A stretch of 64,000 nucleotides of DNA from Sphaerisporangium siamense (lineage in GTDB: Bacteria; Actinomycetota; Actinomycetes; Streptosporangiales; Streptosporangiaceae), in the NCBI RefSeq assembly GCF_014205275.1, contig NZ_JACHND010000001.1, positions 1,550,001-1,614,000 of the forward strand, read 5' to 3'. Made by a program: the position numbers and the translations under genes. The notes beneath the pieces were generated by a model. That model saw only the letters and a list, made by a program, of their open reading frames with translations, was not told the DNA's origin and made no database searches. How positions within the stretch are numbered: position 1 is the first letter of the stretch; every line of letters begins with the position of its first letter. Positions 9,382-23,522 of the stretch are shown here, in pieces.

Positions 9382-9561
9382 GAGTGGGCTCCAGGCTTGA
9401 GTTCACCCGCACGCGGTGCGGGTGAGTGACACACAGGGCAAGGCCTGTCGGATGCGCGGGCACGCCGAAGCGCCGTCGCGCGACAAGCCGACCGTCGTAC
9501 GTTACGGGGCACGCGGGGCGTAGGTCAAACCGGGCGCGCCCGCCTCTGGCCGCGCCGCAGG

Positions 9562-9878
9562 TTATCCACTGTTCCACAGCCCCTTTTTCCACCGGCGCCA
9601 CGTCATCCACAGGATGTGCATCATGCCTCCCCCGGCCAGCCAGTAGGCTGTGGACAACGTCTTGAACAGGGGTGTGCACAGCGCTACTGTCGGCCCTCCG
9701 GAACCTTCCCTCCCGCTCGTCGAAGTGCATGGAAGCGCGTCCGAGGGTTGTGGAAAGAATGTGGACCCAGTGTGGACCATGTGTGGACCACCGAGAGGAG
9801 CCTGCGGACAACGCTGTGGGGACAGCCGCGAGGCCCGGCACCGGCGGAGTCAGCTCCGGCGGGAGTCCATGTGGATAA
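9562..9878. promoter_or_regulatory. rpmH-dnaA intergenic region with a cluster of DnaA boxes
   Basis: The 548-bp gap between rpmH and dnaA holds many DnaA-box-like 9-mers: ttatccact (9562), tcatccaca (9603), tgtggacaa (9649-9657, a perfect inverse TTGTCCACA), tgtggaaag (9749), tgtggacca (9771 and 9782) and tgtggataa (9870-9878, perfect inverse TTATCCACA). They are placed for dnaA autoregulation; the divergent rpmH and dnaA promoters should lie here. I saw no gene in it. Confidence 0.75.
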
Positions 9879-9929
9879 CGAATCGCGGCGAGCGTGCGGG
9901 GGCCGCGTCAAGGGAGGAGGGGCCGGCCA

Positions 9930-11891
9930 ATGGATGGCGTCGACCTCGGCACGTTGTGGGCCCGGGCGCTGGAGAGCTTCGCGGAAGGCAGCGTCCCGCC
10001 TCAGCACCGTGCCTGGCTGAACATGACGCAGCCCATCGGGCTCACCAACGACACGATCCTCCTCGCCGCGCCCAACGACTTCGCCAAGGACGTCTTGGAG
10101 ACCAAGCTCCTGCCGATGCTCGCGCACGCGCTGTCCCAGGGGTTCGGCCGCCCGCTGCGCCTGGCCGTCATCGTGGACCCGATGGCCGGCGCCGGCGACG
10201 CCCGGCCTCCGCGCGCGGACGGTTATCCCCAGGGAGCGGCGCCCAGGAACGACGGTTATCCCCAAGGTGGACAACCGCAGCAGGGGTACGGAAAGCCTGG
10301 TGGGCAAGGGTCTTTGGCGCAGCCCCCGTCTCGCGAGCCCGGGATATCCACCGGCTATCCACAGGCCAGGCCACAGGACAGGGCGTTCTCCTACGGCTAT
10401 GGGGGCAACTCCGAGGGCTCCTACGACGACGCGCCCGGCGGGGCGTCCCAGGGGTATCCCCAGGACGGCTACCAGGGGCAGGATTCCTTCGGCGACCGCC
10501 GTGACAAGGGCCCCGACCAGGCGTCCTCCTCCGACGCGCCCGCGGCCGAGCAGTCGTACCCCCGCGACGACGGCGGCCGGCGCTATCCCCACGGCGACCA
10601 GCCGCAGCCGTTCCCCCGGGGGGACTCCTTTCCCCGCGGCGAGGCTCCGCAGCGTTTTCCCCGTGACGACCAGCAGTTCTCCCGGGGCGAGGGCGGCCAG
10701 CCGTACGCCTCTTCGTCCACAGGCGGGTACGCCGCCCAGCCCTCGTATCCGGGCAGGCCAGAGGCCCAGCCGCCGCGCCCGCGCCAGGACGCGGATGGTT
10801 TCGACCGTCCTGTGCAGAATCGCTGGGACAGCCGGGGCGGCAAGCCCAGCGAGCCCGCCCGGCTGAACCCGAAATACACCTTCGAGACGTTCGTCATCGG
10901 CGCGTCGAACCGGTTCGCGCACGCGGCCGCGGTCGCGGTGGCCGAGGCGCCGGCGAAGGCCTACAACCCTCTGTTCATCTACGGCGATTCGGGGCTGGGG
11001 AAAACCCACCTGCTCCACGCGATCGGGCATTACGCCCAAAGGCTCTACGACGGCGCCCGGGTGAGGTATGTGAGCTCGGAGGAGTTCACCAACGACTTCA
11101 TCAACTCGATCCGCGACCACAAGGCGGACGGTTTCCGGGCCCGGTACCGGGCCGTGGACATCCTGCTCGTGGACGACATCCAGTTCCTGGAGGGCAAGGA
11201 GCAGACGCAGGAGGAGTTCTTCCACACCTTCAACACCCTCCACAACGCCAACAAGCAGATCGTGATCTCCAGCGACCGCGCGCCCAAGCAGCTCGTCACC
11301 CTGGAGGACCGTCTGCGCAACCGGTTCGAGTGGGGGCTCATCACGGACGTGCAGCCGCCCGAGCTGGAGACGCGCATCGCGATCCTGCGCAAGAAGGCGA
11401 TCCAGGAAGGGCTCGCCGCCCCTGGTGACGTGCTCGAATACATCGCGAGCAAGATCTCGACCAACATCCGCGAGCTGGAGGGCGCGCTGATCCGCGTCAC
11501 GGCGTTCGCCAGCCTGAACCGCCAGTCCGTCGATCTGCAGCTCGCCGAGGTCGTGCTGAAGGACCTCATCACCGAGGACTCCAGCACCGAGATCACCATC
11601 GCCACGATCATGGCGCAGACCGCGGCGTACTTCGGGTTGTCCATCGACGACCTGTGCGGAAGCTCGCGCTCGCGCGTACTGGTCACCGCACGCCAGATCG
11701 CCATGTACCTGGCCCGCGAGCTCACCGACCTCTCGCTTCCCAAGATCGGCCAGCAGTTCGGCGGGCGGGACCACACCACCGTCATGCACGCGGAACGCAA
11801 GATCAGGTCGCTGATGGCGGAGCGCAGGTCGATGTACAACCAGGTCACAGAGCTGACGAACCGCATCAAACAGAACAGCCGCAGCGCCTGA
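9930..11891 (+). CDS. dnaA: Chromosomal replication initiator protein DnaA
   Basis: 653-residue AAA+ initiator that binds DnaA boxes and melts oriC. Domain I covers about residues 1-85. Domain II is a very long disordered linker (about 86-311) rich in Gly, Pro, Gln, Tyr, Asp and Arg, with repeated G-Y-P-Q. The AAA+ domain starts near LNPKYTF (312), with Walker A GDSGLGKT (353-360) and Walker [12 protein letters not shown]. Domain IV ends with the DNA-binding signature [15 protein letters not shown]. Start ATG 9930 follows AGGGAGGAGG at 9911-9920. Most bacterial DnaA proteins are about 450 residues; the extra length is the linker, as in Streptomyces and relatives. Confidence 0.98.
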   Translation: MDGVDLGTLWARALESFAEGSVPPQHRAWLNMTQPIGLTNDTILLAAPNDFAKDVLETKLLPMLAHALSQGFGRPLRLAVIVDPMAGAGDARPPRADGYPQGAAPRNDGYPQGGQPQQGYGKPGGQGSLAQPPSREPGISTGYPQARPQDRAFSYGYGGNSEGSYDDAPGGASQGYPQDGYQGQDSFGDRRDKGPDQASSSDAPAAEQSYPRDDGGRRYPHGDQPQPFPRGDSFPRGEAPQRFPRDDQQFSRGEGGQPYASSSTGGYAAQPSYPGRPEAQPPRPRQDADGFDRPVQNRWDSRGGKPSEPARLNPKYTFETFVIGASNRFAHAAAVAVAEAPAKAYNPLFIYGDSGLGKTHLLHAIGHYAQRLYDGARVRYVSSEEFTNDFINSIRDHKADGFRARYRAVDILLVDDIQFLEGKEQTQEEFFHTFNTLHNANKQIVISSDRAPKQLVTLEDRLRNRFEWGLITDVQPPELETRIAILRKKAIQEGLAAPGDVLEYIASKISTNIRELEGALIRVTAFASLNRQSVDLQLAEVVLKDLITEDSSTEITIATIMAQTAAYFGLSIDDLCGSSRSRVLVTARQIAMYLARELTDLSLPKIGQQFGGRDHTTVMHAERKIRSLMAERRSMYNQVTELTNRIKQNSRSA

Positions 11892-12494
11892 TGATCCACA
11901 GCCTGTGGATAACCCTGTGGATCAGGGCACAGTGTCAGTGAATACGGCGAAACCGGCGCCAGGGACGCGAACAAGCAAGCGATCGGCCGAGGAAACGGAC
12001 ATCAGAGCCTGGGGAAAACTCTGGGGACATCCTGGGGAAGACCTGGGGACTACCGGTGGAAGACTTGTGGACGCCCTGTGGGAAGCGCCGCGGCACCCTC
12101 CGAAGCTGGAGCCCTACCCCGTGGATAACCGGTGGAAACCTCGTGGATATCTCGTGGATGAAGACCCCCGAATCTGGGGACGGCCTGTGCGTAACCTTCC
12201 GTCATCCCCAGGCCGGGCCGCGATACCCACCGGTCATCCCCAGGCCCGGTGGACAACTAAGGGCCTCTGAGCTGGGAAGACACTAGACTTCCACAGTATC
12301 CACGGCCCCTAATGAGATGACCTGTATCTCTCTCTACTTAGAACTCAAGACCCATAGAAGGGTTCCGGCGGTGCTCCGGCGCGCGAGGGTGAAAACTTGC
12401 ACCGACGGCGCGGAGCGCCCGGGCCGGGAGGAAGCTCCCCGCCGGCGCCCAGCTACCGACAGGCTCACAGCCCATCAACAGGAGGCGGATCCAC
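11892..12494. other. oriC: Origin of replication oriC
   Basis: 603-bp dnaA-dnaN spacer, the standard actinobacterial oriC position. Strong DnaA boxes: tgtggataa (11904-11912, perfect), tgatccaca (11892), tgtggatca (11916), cgtggataa (12120). Weaker TGGGGA/TGTGGA/GGTGGA cores start at 12022, 12033, 12044, 12055, 12066 and 12077, and cgtgga/ggtgga cores at 12120, 12131, 12142 and 12153, all 11 bp apart within each series. The most AT-rich stretch is about 12280-12360 (TAGACT, then aatgagatgacctgtatctc), a candidate unwinding element or dnaN promoter region. A TAGACT -10-like hexamer lies at 12284-12289. Confidence 0.93.
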
Positions 12495-13631
12495 GTGATG
12501 TTCCGGGTCGACCGAGACGTGCTCGCAGAGGCTGTGGCGTGGACCGCCCGCAGCCTGCCCGCGAGGCCGTCCGTGCCGGTGCTCGCCGGCATGCGGCTTG
12601 AGGTCACAGAAAAGCAGCAGCAGCTCAAGCTCTCCGGGTTCGACTACGAGGTGTCCGCCGAGGTGACCCTGGAGTTGCAGACCGGAGACCCCGGTGTGGT
12701 GCTCGTCTCCGGCCGTCTCCTGGCCGAGATCACCCGTGCCCTTCCCGCACAGCCTGTGGATTTCGTGGTGGAAGGCGCGAAAGCGGTGGTCACCTGCGGC
12801 AGTGCGAGATTCACACTGTTGACGATGCCTGTGGAGGACTATCCCTCCCTGCCCGCGATGCCCCCCGCGGCGGGCCGCGTCGGCAGCGACGTGTTCTCCT
12901 CCGCCGTCGCCCAGGTCGCCGTCGCCGCCGGCAAGGACGACACCCTGCCCATGCTCACCGGCGTCCGCATGGAGATCGAGGGCGACACGGTCACCCTCGC
13001 CGCGACCGACCGCTACCGTCTCGCCGTGCGCGAGCTCAAGTGGCAGCCCGACCAGGCCGACTTCTCGGCGATCGCCATGATCCCGGGCCGCACCCTCGCC
13101 GACACCGCCAAGTCGCTCACCACCGGCGCCGAGGTCGAGATCGCGCTCAGCTCCACCGGCGGCACCGGCGAGGGCATGATCGGCTTCTCCAGCGCCGGCC
13201 GCCGCACCACCACCCGCCTGCTGGACCCGGAGTTCCCCAAGTACCGCTCCCTGCTGCCCACCGAGTTCTCCGCCCACGCCGACCTGGCGACGTCGGCGTT
13301 CGTCGAGGCCGTCAAGCGCGTCGCGCTGGTCGCCGAGCGCAACACCCCGGTGCGGCTGGCCTTCCACGGCGGCGAGGTCGTGCTGGAGGCCGGCAGCGGC
13401 GACGAGGCCCAGGCGGTCGAGGTGCTGCCGGTCGACTTCGACGGCGACGAGATCAACATCGCCTTCAACCACCAGTTCCTGCTGGAGGGCCTCGGCGCGA
13501 TCGACTCCGACGTCGCCCGGCTGCAGTTCACCACGTCCACCAAGCCGGCGATCCTGACGGGAAAGCCTGTGGACGACGGGATGACACCCGACTACCGCTA
13601 CCTCATCATGCCCATCCGCCTCTCCAGCTAG
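12495..13631 (+). CDS. dnaN: DNA polymerase III beta subunit (sliding clamp)
   Basis: 378-residue processivity clamp that forms a dimeric ring around DNA. It has three repeated clamp folds; recognisable pieces are SVPVLAGMRLEV near the N-terminus, ATDRYRLAVRELKW (middle domain) and the C-terminal MPIRL ending. The GTG start at 12495 lies 8 bases after AGGAGGC and gives MMFRVDRDVLAEAV, which lines up with the usual MKFRV opening; the ATG at 12498 would lose one residue. Directly downstream of oriC. Confidence 0.98.
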   Translation: MMFRVDRDVLAEAVAWTARSLPARPSVPVLAGMRLEVTEKQQQLKLSGFDYEVSAEVTLELQTGDPGVVLVSGRLLAEITRALPAQPVDFVVEGAKAVVTCGSARFTLLTMPVEDYPSLPAMPPAAGRVGSDVFSSAVAQVAVAAGKDDTLPMLTGVRMEIEGDTVTLAATDRYRLAVRELKWQPDQADFSAIAMIPGRTLADTAKSLTTGAEVEIALSSTGGTGEGMIGFSSAGRRTTTRLLDPEFPKYRSLLPTEFSAHADLATSAFVEAVKRVALVAERNTPVRLAFHGGEVVLEAGSGDEAQAVEVLPVDFDGDEINIAFNHQFLLEGLGAIDSDVARLQFTTSTKPAILTGKPVDDGMTPDYRYLIMPIRLSS

Positions 13632-13728
13632 GATCCCGGTCGCTCGCCCGATTGGGCGGGGAACGGCCGGGTACGGCGCGGACGGGCGTCGTGAATGAGA
13701 AAGACCTTCATCGAGGGGTGTGGCTGAT

Positions 13729-14673
13729 ATGCAGATCGGCATGATCGGGCTCGGCAAGATGGGCGGCAACATGGCCGAGCGGCTGCGGCGCGCCGGTCAT
13801 GACGTGGTCGGGTACGACCGCGACCCCAAGGTCAGCGACGTCGGCGGCCTGAGCGAGCTCGTCGAGCGCCTGAACACCCCTCGGGCGGTCTGGGTGATGG
13901 TCCCCGCGGGCGACCCGACCAGGGCGACGCTCCGTGAGCTGGGCGAGCTGCTCTCGCCCGGCGACGTCGTCGTCGACGGAGGCAACTCCCACTACCTCGA
14001 CGACCAGAAGCACGCCGAGGAGCTGGCCGCCAAGGGCATCTCGTTCGTGGACGTCGGCGTCAGCGGCGGCGTGTGGGGCCTGCGCAACGGCTACGCCCTC
14101 ATGGTCGGCGGCGAGGCGGACGCCGTCACCATGCTGATGCCGGTCTTCGAGGCGCTCAAGCCCGAGGGCGAGGACGGCTTCGTCCACGCCGGCAAGGTCG
14201 GCGCGGGGCATTTCGCCAAGATGGTCCACAACGGCATCGAGTACGGCGTCATGCAGGCGTTCGCCGAGGGCTGGGAGCTGCTGGAGGCCACGGACCTCGT
14301 CACCGACGTCCCCGCCACCTTCAAGAGCTGGCGCACCGGCACGGTGATCCGCTCGTGGCTGCTCGACCTGCTGGTCCGCGCCCTGGAGGAGGACGCCGAC
14401 CTGTCGGAGCTGAAGGGCTACGCCGCGGACTCCGGGGAGGGCCGCTGGACGGTCCAGGCCGCCGTCGACCACGCCGTCCCGCTCCCGGCGATCACCGCCG
14501 CGCTGTACGCCCGCTTCGCCTCCCGCCAGGAGGACTCCCCGGCGATGAAGATGGTCGCGGCGCTGCGCAACCAGTTCGGCGGCCACGCCGTCTCCTCGAC
14601 CGAGGGGCAGCACGCCAAGGGCGCGGACTCCCCGGGCGCCGACGTCACCCCGCCCGTGGAGGCCCAGGGCTGA
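13729..14673 (+). CDS. gnd: 6-phosphogluconate dehydrogenase (decarboxylating), Gnd-like
   Basis: 314-residue short-form 6-phosphogluconate dehydrogenase (YqeC/GndA type). It oxidatively decarboxylates 6-phosphogluconate to ribulose 5-phosphate in the pentose phosphate pathway. The Rossmann NAD(P) motif GLGKMGGNMAERL is at the N-terminus, DGGNSHY and VGVSGGVWG are substrate-binding motifs, and the catalytic lysine lies in GHFAKMVHNGIEYG. The short form is about 300 residues against about 470 for the long one. ATG 13729 aligns with the family start; an in-frame GTG at 13720 would add three residues. Its place between dnaN and recF is typical of Streptomyces and Streptosporangiales. Confidence 0.93.
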   Translation: MQIGMIGLGKMGGNMAERLRRAGHDVVGYDRDPKVSDVGGLSELVERLNTPRAVWVMVPAGDPTRATLRELGELLSPGDVVVDGGNSHYLDDQKHAEELAAKGISFVDVGVSGGVWGLRNGYALMVGGEADAVTMLMPVFEALKPEGEDGFVHAGKVGAGHFAKMVHNGIEYGVMQAFAEGWELLEATDLVTDVPATFKSWRTGTVIRSWLLDLLVRALEEDADLSELKGYAADSGEGRWTVQAAVDHAVPLPAITAALYARFASRQEDSPAMKMVAALRNQFGGHAVSSTEGQHAKGADSPGADVTPPVEAQG

Positions 14674-14849
14674 ACCCCTCTGCGGGCACACCCCCGCCTG
14701 TACGGCCGCACAAGCCTCTCAGGGGGCCGTTGCGCGCCTGTGGCGTCTCCTTCGTCGCCCGGCGGGCGGGCGGGTCCCCAAACGCCGTACATCGCCACGG
14801 GAAGCCATCGCGGGGGGCGAGATGTGCCCATGTTGTCGTAGGGGCCCAC

Positions 14850-14855
14850 TAATCT
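14850..14855 (+). promoter_or_regulatory. -10-like TAATCT before recF (leaderless start)
   Basis: TAATCT ends 7 bases before the recF GTG, which lacks a ribosome site. The spacing fits transcription starting at the start codon. No clear -35. Confidence 0.45.
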
Positions 14856-14862
14856 TCGTGAG

Positions 14863-16110
14863 GTGCATGTCGCCCATCTGTCGCTGACCGACTTCCGGTC
14901 CTACTCCTCCGTGGAGCTGGCCCTGGAGCCGGGGGTGACGGCGTTCGTGGGGCCCAACGGCCAGGGCAAGACCAACCTGGTCGAGGCGCTCGGCTACGTC
15001 GCGACGCTGGGCAGCTTCCGCGTGGCGACCGACGCCCCCCTCGTGCGGCAGGGCGCCGCGCGGGCGATCATCCGCTCCGTCGTGGTCCGCGACGACCGCC
15101 GCGCCCTGGTCGAGCTCGAGATCAACCCGGGCCGCGCCAACCGGGCCCGGCTCAACCGCTCCCCTGTCTCGCGGCCTCGCGACGTCCTCGGCCTGCTGCG
15201 CGTGGTGCTCTTCGCGCCCGAGGACCTCACGCTGGTGAAGGGCGATCCCTCCGACCGCCGCCGCTTCCTCGACGATCTGCTGGTCGCCCGCGCGCCGCGC
15301 TTCGCCGGCGTCCGCGCCGACTACGACCGCGTCCTCAAGCAGCGCGGCGCCCTGCTGCGCAGCGCCATGCAGACCAGGCAGGGCCGGCGCCAGAGCCCGC
15401 GCCGCCAGGATGCCGAGTCGGGCTTCTCGGCGGCCGGCGCGGGGGACGCCCTTTCCACCCTGGAGGTGTGGGACGTCCACCTCGCCAGGCACGGCGCCGA
15501 GCTGCTGGCCGCGCGGCTGGAGCTGGTCGAGGCGCTGCGCCCGTACGTGGCCGGGGCGTACGCGCTGCTCGCCCCCGCCTCGGCGCCCGCCGGCATCGCC
15601 TACCGCAGCACGTTGTCCACAGGGTCCACAGAGTCCACAGCCGAGGACGACGCGAAACCCGGCGAGGACGGCCCGCCGTCCACAGAGCCGGGCGTCCTTG
15701 TGGCCGACCGCGCGGCCCTGGAGGCGGCTCTGCGCGCGGCGCTGCTGGAGGCCCGCCCGGCCGAGCTGGAACGCGGCGTCACGCTGGTCGGCCCCCATCG
15801 CGACGATCTTTTCCTCAGCCTCGGCGAGCTTCCCGCGCGCGGCTACGCCAGCCACGGCGAGTCCTGGTCGTTCGCGCTCGCCCTGCGGCTGGCCGCCTAC
15901 GACCTGCTCAGGGCCGAGGGCGGCGACCCGGTTCTGATCCTCGACGACGTCTTCGCCGAGCTCGACAGCCGCAGGCGCCGCAGCCTGGCCGGCATCGTGG
16001 CCTCCGCCGAGCAGGTGCTGATCACCGCCGCGGTGCCGGAGGACGTCCCCGCGCAGCTCGCGGGAGCCCGGTTCGACGTCGCGGAAGGGAGCGTCACCCG
16101 TGTCCGGTGA
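14863..16110 (+). CDS. recF: DNA replication and repair protein RecF
   Basis: 415-residue ABC/SMC-type ATPase that helps load RecA at gaps and stalled forks. Walker A is [14 protein letters not shown] (about residues 28-41) and Walker B is [11 protein letters not shown] near residue 360; [10 protein letters not shown] at the start is the family opening. A low-complexity insertion at about residues 251-278 (Ser/Thr/Glu/Pro rich) is encoded by repeated TCCACAG units, including a perfect DnaA box at 15613-15621. The stop overlaps dciA by 11 bases. Confidence 0.96.
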   Translation: MHVAHLSLTDFRSYSSVELALEPGVTAFVGPNGQGKTNLVEALGYVATLGSFRVATDAPLVRQGAARAIIRSVVVRDDRRALVELEINPGRANRARLNRSPVSRPRDVLGLLRVVLFAPEDLTLVKGDPSDRRRFLDDLLVARAPRFAGVRADYDRVLKQRGALLRSAMQTRQGRRQSPRRQDAESGFSAAGAGDALSTLEVWDVHLARHGAELLAARLELVEALRPYVAGAYALLAPASAPAGIAYRSTLSTGSTESTAEDDAKPGEDGPPSTEPGVLVADRAALEAALRAALLEARPAELERGVTLVGPHRDDLFLSLGELPARGYASHGESWSFALALRLAAYDLLRAEGGDPVLILDDVFAELDSRRRRSLAGIVASAEQVLITAAVPEDVPAQLAGARFDVAEGSVTRVR

Positions 16111-16639
16111 TCCGGCCGCCGACAAGGCGGCGACGGGGGTGCAGTCGCCCGAGGGCCTGGCCGCGCGGGGGGCCGCCCTGGCGCGCGAGAAACTGGCCCA
16201 GGCCAAGGCGGACGCCGCCAAGCGCGGCCGCCTGCCCCGGCGCGAGCCCCGGCGCAGGTCGTCGGCGGCGCGGCGCGAGTCCGGCGACCCTCAGCTCTTC
16301 GGCCGCGCCATCCGCGACCTGCTCGCCGACCGCGGGTGGGAGCAGCCGGTCGCCGTGGGGGGCGTGTTCGGCCGCTGGCACGAGATCGTCGGCCCCGACC
16401 TCGCCGCCCACACCAAGCCCGAAACCTTCGCCGACGGAGAGGTGCTGGTCGTCGCCGACTCCACCGCCTGGGCGACGCAGGTGCGCCTGCTGGCGTCCAC
16501 GCTGGTCAGACGGCTGAACGAGGAGCTGGGCGACGGTACTGTGCGGAGGGTGAAGGTGCGCGGCCCGCAGAACGGTCCGAGACCCGTGGGTGGTCTGCGC
16601 GTTACCGGAAGCAGGGGACCCGGCGACACCTACGGCTGA
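16100..16639 (+). CDS. dciA: DciA-family protein (DUF721), predicted replicative helicase loader
   Basis: 179-residue protein with a C-terminal DUF721/DciA domain. DciA proteins help load the DnaB helicase in bacteria that lack DnaC or DnaI. The conserved region runs from about residue 65 ([14 protein letters not shown]) through [18 protein letters not shown] and [22 protein letters not shown] to the end. The first 60 residues are charged and alanine-rich and probably disordered. It overlaps recF by 11 bases and lies before gyrB, the conserved actinobacterial arrangement. Confidence 0.92.
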   Translation: MSGDPAADKAATGVQSPEGLAARGAALAREKLAQAKADAAKRGRLPRREPRRRSSAARRESGDPQLFGRAIRDLLADRGWEQPVAVGGVFGRWHEIVGPDLAAHTKPETFADGEVLVVADSTAWATQVRLLASTLVRRLNEELGDGTVRRVKVRGPQNGPRPVGGLRVTGSRGPGDTYG

Positions 16640-16642
16640 GCG

Positions 16643-16661
16643 GCCCCGCCCGCCGCGGGGC
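16643..16661 (+). terminator. Short GC hairpin after dciA
   Basis: 7-bp all-GC stem (gccccgc/gcggggc) with a 5-base loop, a few bases after the dciA stop. Another 7-bp hairpin (catcccc/ggggatg, 16728-16746) follows. Weak evidence on its own. Confidence 0.35.
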
Positions 16662-18927
<2,266 letters not shown>

Positions 18928-18978
18928 CGGCAGCCGTACGGACATATCTCGCTCATCTCGTAAAAGGACACATCACCC

Positions 18979-21485
<2,507 letters not shown>

Positions 21486-21489
<4 letters not shown>

Positions 21490-22529
21490 GCCCACAGTCG
21501 AACTCCGGTGGCTCCGCCAAACCTCCGGGAACACAGAACCGCAAGCGCACCACCGCGACCAAGGGCGCCAGGCCCGCGTCCTCGGTGAACTCATCGACGC
21601 GCAACCAGGTAACAGAAAGCGTGAACAGCCCGGATGCTCCCGGTAAAGTCCGCGCGGCGTCCGACCAGGCGGATGAAACAGTTGTGGTCGTGACCAGTGA
21701 CGACGCGGCGGCCTCCGCCGGCGACGGCCAGACCGGCGGCAAGGGCGGCCCCGCCGAGAACGAGGGCCGGGACACCATGCGCATCCGGTCGTCCTCCATG
21801 CCCGACAACTCGTGGTCGCCCGCACCCGACGGGGCGGGCGGCGGCCCGACGCGGCCTTCCCAGAAGCCTCCGTCCGCGCCCCTGCCGCCCACGGGCTCCT
21901 CACCCGCCGGTCCCCGCCCCGCTCCGGGCGGTCGCGGTCCCGGAGCCCCAGGTCCCGGCGGCCCTGCAGCCGGTCCTGGAGGCCCCGCCGCGTCCGGCCC
22001 TGGGGGCCGTCCGGCCGCCACGGCCAGGCCCGCCGCCGGCCCCGTGGACGGCGCCAAGCCGCACGGCCTCGGCAACGTCTCCGCGCTGGCCACCCCGGAC
22101 CCGATCGTCGGCCGCTCGGAGCAGCGCGACGGCAAGCCCGCGCCGCTGAAGGCCCCCCGCAAGGCCCACCTGGTCCTGCGCCGGGTCGAGCCGTGGTCGG
22201 CGATGAAGTTCAGCTTCGTCGTCTCCCTGGTCTGCTTCGTGGTCCTGTTCGTGGCCGTCGCGGTCCTGTACGGCGTGCTGTCCGCGCTCGGCGTCTTCGA
22301 CTCGATCGTGAACACCGTCACGCAGCTCACCGTTCCTGACGGCAAGACCAGCAGCGGCATCGACATCAAGTCGTGGTTCGAGCCGGTCCGCATCCTCGGC
22401 TACACCGCCCTGCTCGGCGCGGTGAACGTGGTCCTGATCACCGCCCTCTCCACCCTCGGCGCGGTCATCTACAACGTCGCCTCCGACCTGGTCGGCGGCG
22501 TAGAAGTGACCTTTAGCGAGGCCGAATAA
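21486..22529 (+). CDS. DUF3566 domain-containing membrane protein
   Basis: 347-residue actinobacterial protein that follows gyrA and overlaps it by 4 bases (ATGA), so translation is probably coupled. The first 200 residues are disordered and rich in Pro, Gly, Ala and Ser. The C-terminal DUF3566 domain (about 225-347) has two hydrophobic segments, [20 protein letters not shown] and [20 protein letters not shown]. The order gyrA-DUF3566-tRNA-Ile matches mycobacteria (Rv0006-Rv0007). Function is unknown. Confidence 0.93.
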
Positions 22530-22641
22530 CCACCGGCCAACGATGTCGTCGGGTGCCCCGCCAGACCCACACCCCGCACCCGACGACATCCCAGCCCCCA
22601 CCCGCCCGTGCCCCGCCCCCCCGGGTAACGACTCCGTCCCG

Positions 22642-22673
22642 TTGACACACAGCCCCCCAGAGCACGGTAAGCT
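22642..22673 (+). promoter_or_regulatory. Candidate promoter for tRNA-Ile
   Basis: A perfect TTGACA (22642-22647) precedes the tRNA gene, with TAAGCT at 22668-22673 as a possible -10 at long spacing (20 bp). CGGTAA at 17 bp is an alternative. Confidence 0.45.
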
Positions 22674-22738
22674 TTCCCGTGTCAGACAGACGATTCGCCT
22701 CCGCCCAGCGAAGACGATAGTCTTCTGGTCACCCACAC

Positions 22739-22812
22739 GGGGCTATAGCTCAGACGGTTAGAGCGCTTCCCTGATAAGGAAGAGGTCCCAGGTTCAAGTC
22801 CTGGTAGCCCCA
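22739..22812 (+). tRNA. tRNA-Ile (GAT anticodon)
   Basis: 74-nt cloverleaf. The acceptor stem ggggcta pairs with tagcccc, the anticodon loop ctgataa gives GAT, and the T-arm contains gttcaagtc. CCA is encoded directly after it at 22813-22815. It follows gyrA-DUF3566 as in most Actinobacteria. Confidence 0.98.
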
Positions 22813-22822
22813 CCAGTCCAAC

Positions 22823-22848
22823 GCCCCGAACGGTTCTCCGTCCGGGGC
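22823..22848 (+). terminator. Hairpin terminator after tRNA-Ile
   Basis: Stem gccccg/cggggc with an inner acgg/ccgt pairing, followed by tgtttc. Eleven bases after the tRNA. Confidence 0.65.
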
Positions 22849-22879
22849 TGTTTCATTGCGACAGCGACCACTATGCGAG

Positions 22880-22909
22880 AAGGCCGCTTCCCGATCGGGA
22901 AGCGGCCTT
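22880..22909. terminator. Strong hairpin between tRNA-Ile and the I36-like gene
   Basis: 13-bp perfect stem (aaggccgcttccc/gggaagcggcctt) with a GATC loop. T-rich on the + side and A-rich before it, so it can act in both directions on convergent transcripts. Confidence 0.75.
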
Positions 22910-22937
22910 TGATCGTCTCGGCAGGGGCGGGTGTGGG

Positions 22938-23522
22938 TTATGGGGCGAGGGTGATGCTGAGGGCCTGGTCGTTGTAGTGGCTGTCTACGTAGTCGGCCTT
23001 GGCCCAGGCTCGGGAAGGGTAGGAGTTGTAGCCGTTGAGGGAGCCCCAGGCGTTGTCCCACTGGTTGTTCTCGAAGGCGCTGATCCGGTAGTCCCAGCCG
23101 ATGGGTTCCAGGTTGTAGGTGCCGTAGTTGAAGAAGGCGAGCATCGCGCCGCCCTCGCGGTCCCACAGCGCGTGTTCGTAGGCGCAGTACCAGCCGGGGT
23201 CGCAGGGGGTTCTGGCGTAGGCGGAGACGGCGCCGCGGCTCTTCGGCAGCGGGAAGGTCATGACCACCTTGCCGCCGACCTTGGACGTGTCCGCGGGGGA
23301 CTCCCAGACGATCTGGTTCTTGCCCTGCTGCCGTCCCCCGTAGGCGGCGATGTGCTTGTCGATCTTTCGTTGCAGGTCGGCGTCGTCGGCGGCCGCGAAC
23401 GACTCCGCCTTGCCGGCCGGAGCCGGAGACGGCGTGGGCGGGGCGGCGTAGGCGGACGGCGCGATCGCCAGCAGCGACACGGCAGCCGTTCCCGCGAGTA
23501 AGGCGACCTTGATCCCTCTCAT
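22938..23522 (-). CDS. Secreted peptidase inhibitor family I36-like (beta/gamma-crystallin-like) protein
   Basis: 194-residue exported protein. A Sec signal peptide is clear (MRGIKVALLAGTAAVSLLAI then APSAYA-A, cleavage near residue 27). The C-terminal half, from about residue 106 (DPGWYCAYEHALWDREGGAML through YRISAFENNQW), resembles the actinomycete I36/SMPI inhibitor fold with two cysteines. The linker after the signal is Pro/Ala rich. ATG start with GGGGG upstream. Inhibitory activity is inferred from the family only. Confidence 0.75.
   Translation of the reverse strand: MRGIKVALLAGTAAVSLLAIAPSAYAAPPTPSPAPAGKAESFAAADDADLQRKIDKHIAAYGGRQQGKNQIVWESPADTSKVGGKVVMTFPLPKSRGAVSAYARTPCDPGWYCAYEHALWDREGGAMLAFFNYGTYNLEPIGWDYRISAFENNQWDNAWGSLNGYNSYPSRAWAKADYVDSHYNDQALSITLAP

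Noticed and set aside
9684..11789. 701-codon open frame on the minus strand across dnaA and oriC-side sequence
   Set aside because: It is the shadow of dnaA in very GC-rich DNA; composition is Gly/Arg/Val filler, with no family similarity and no ribosome site.
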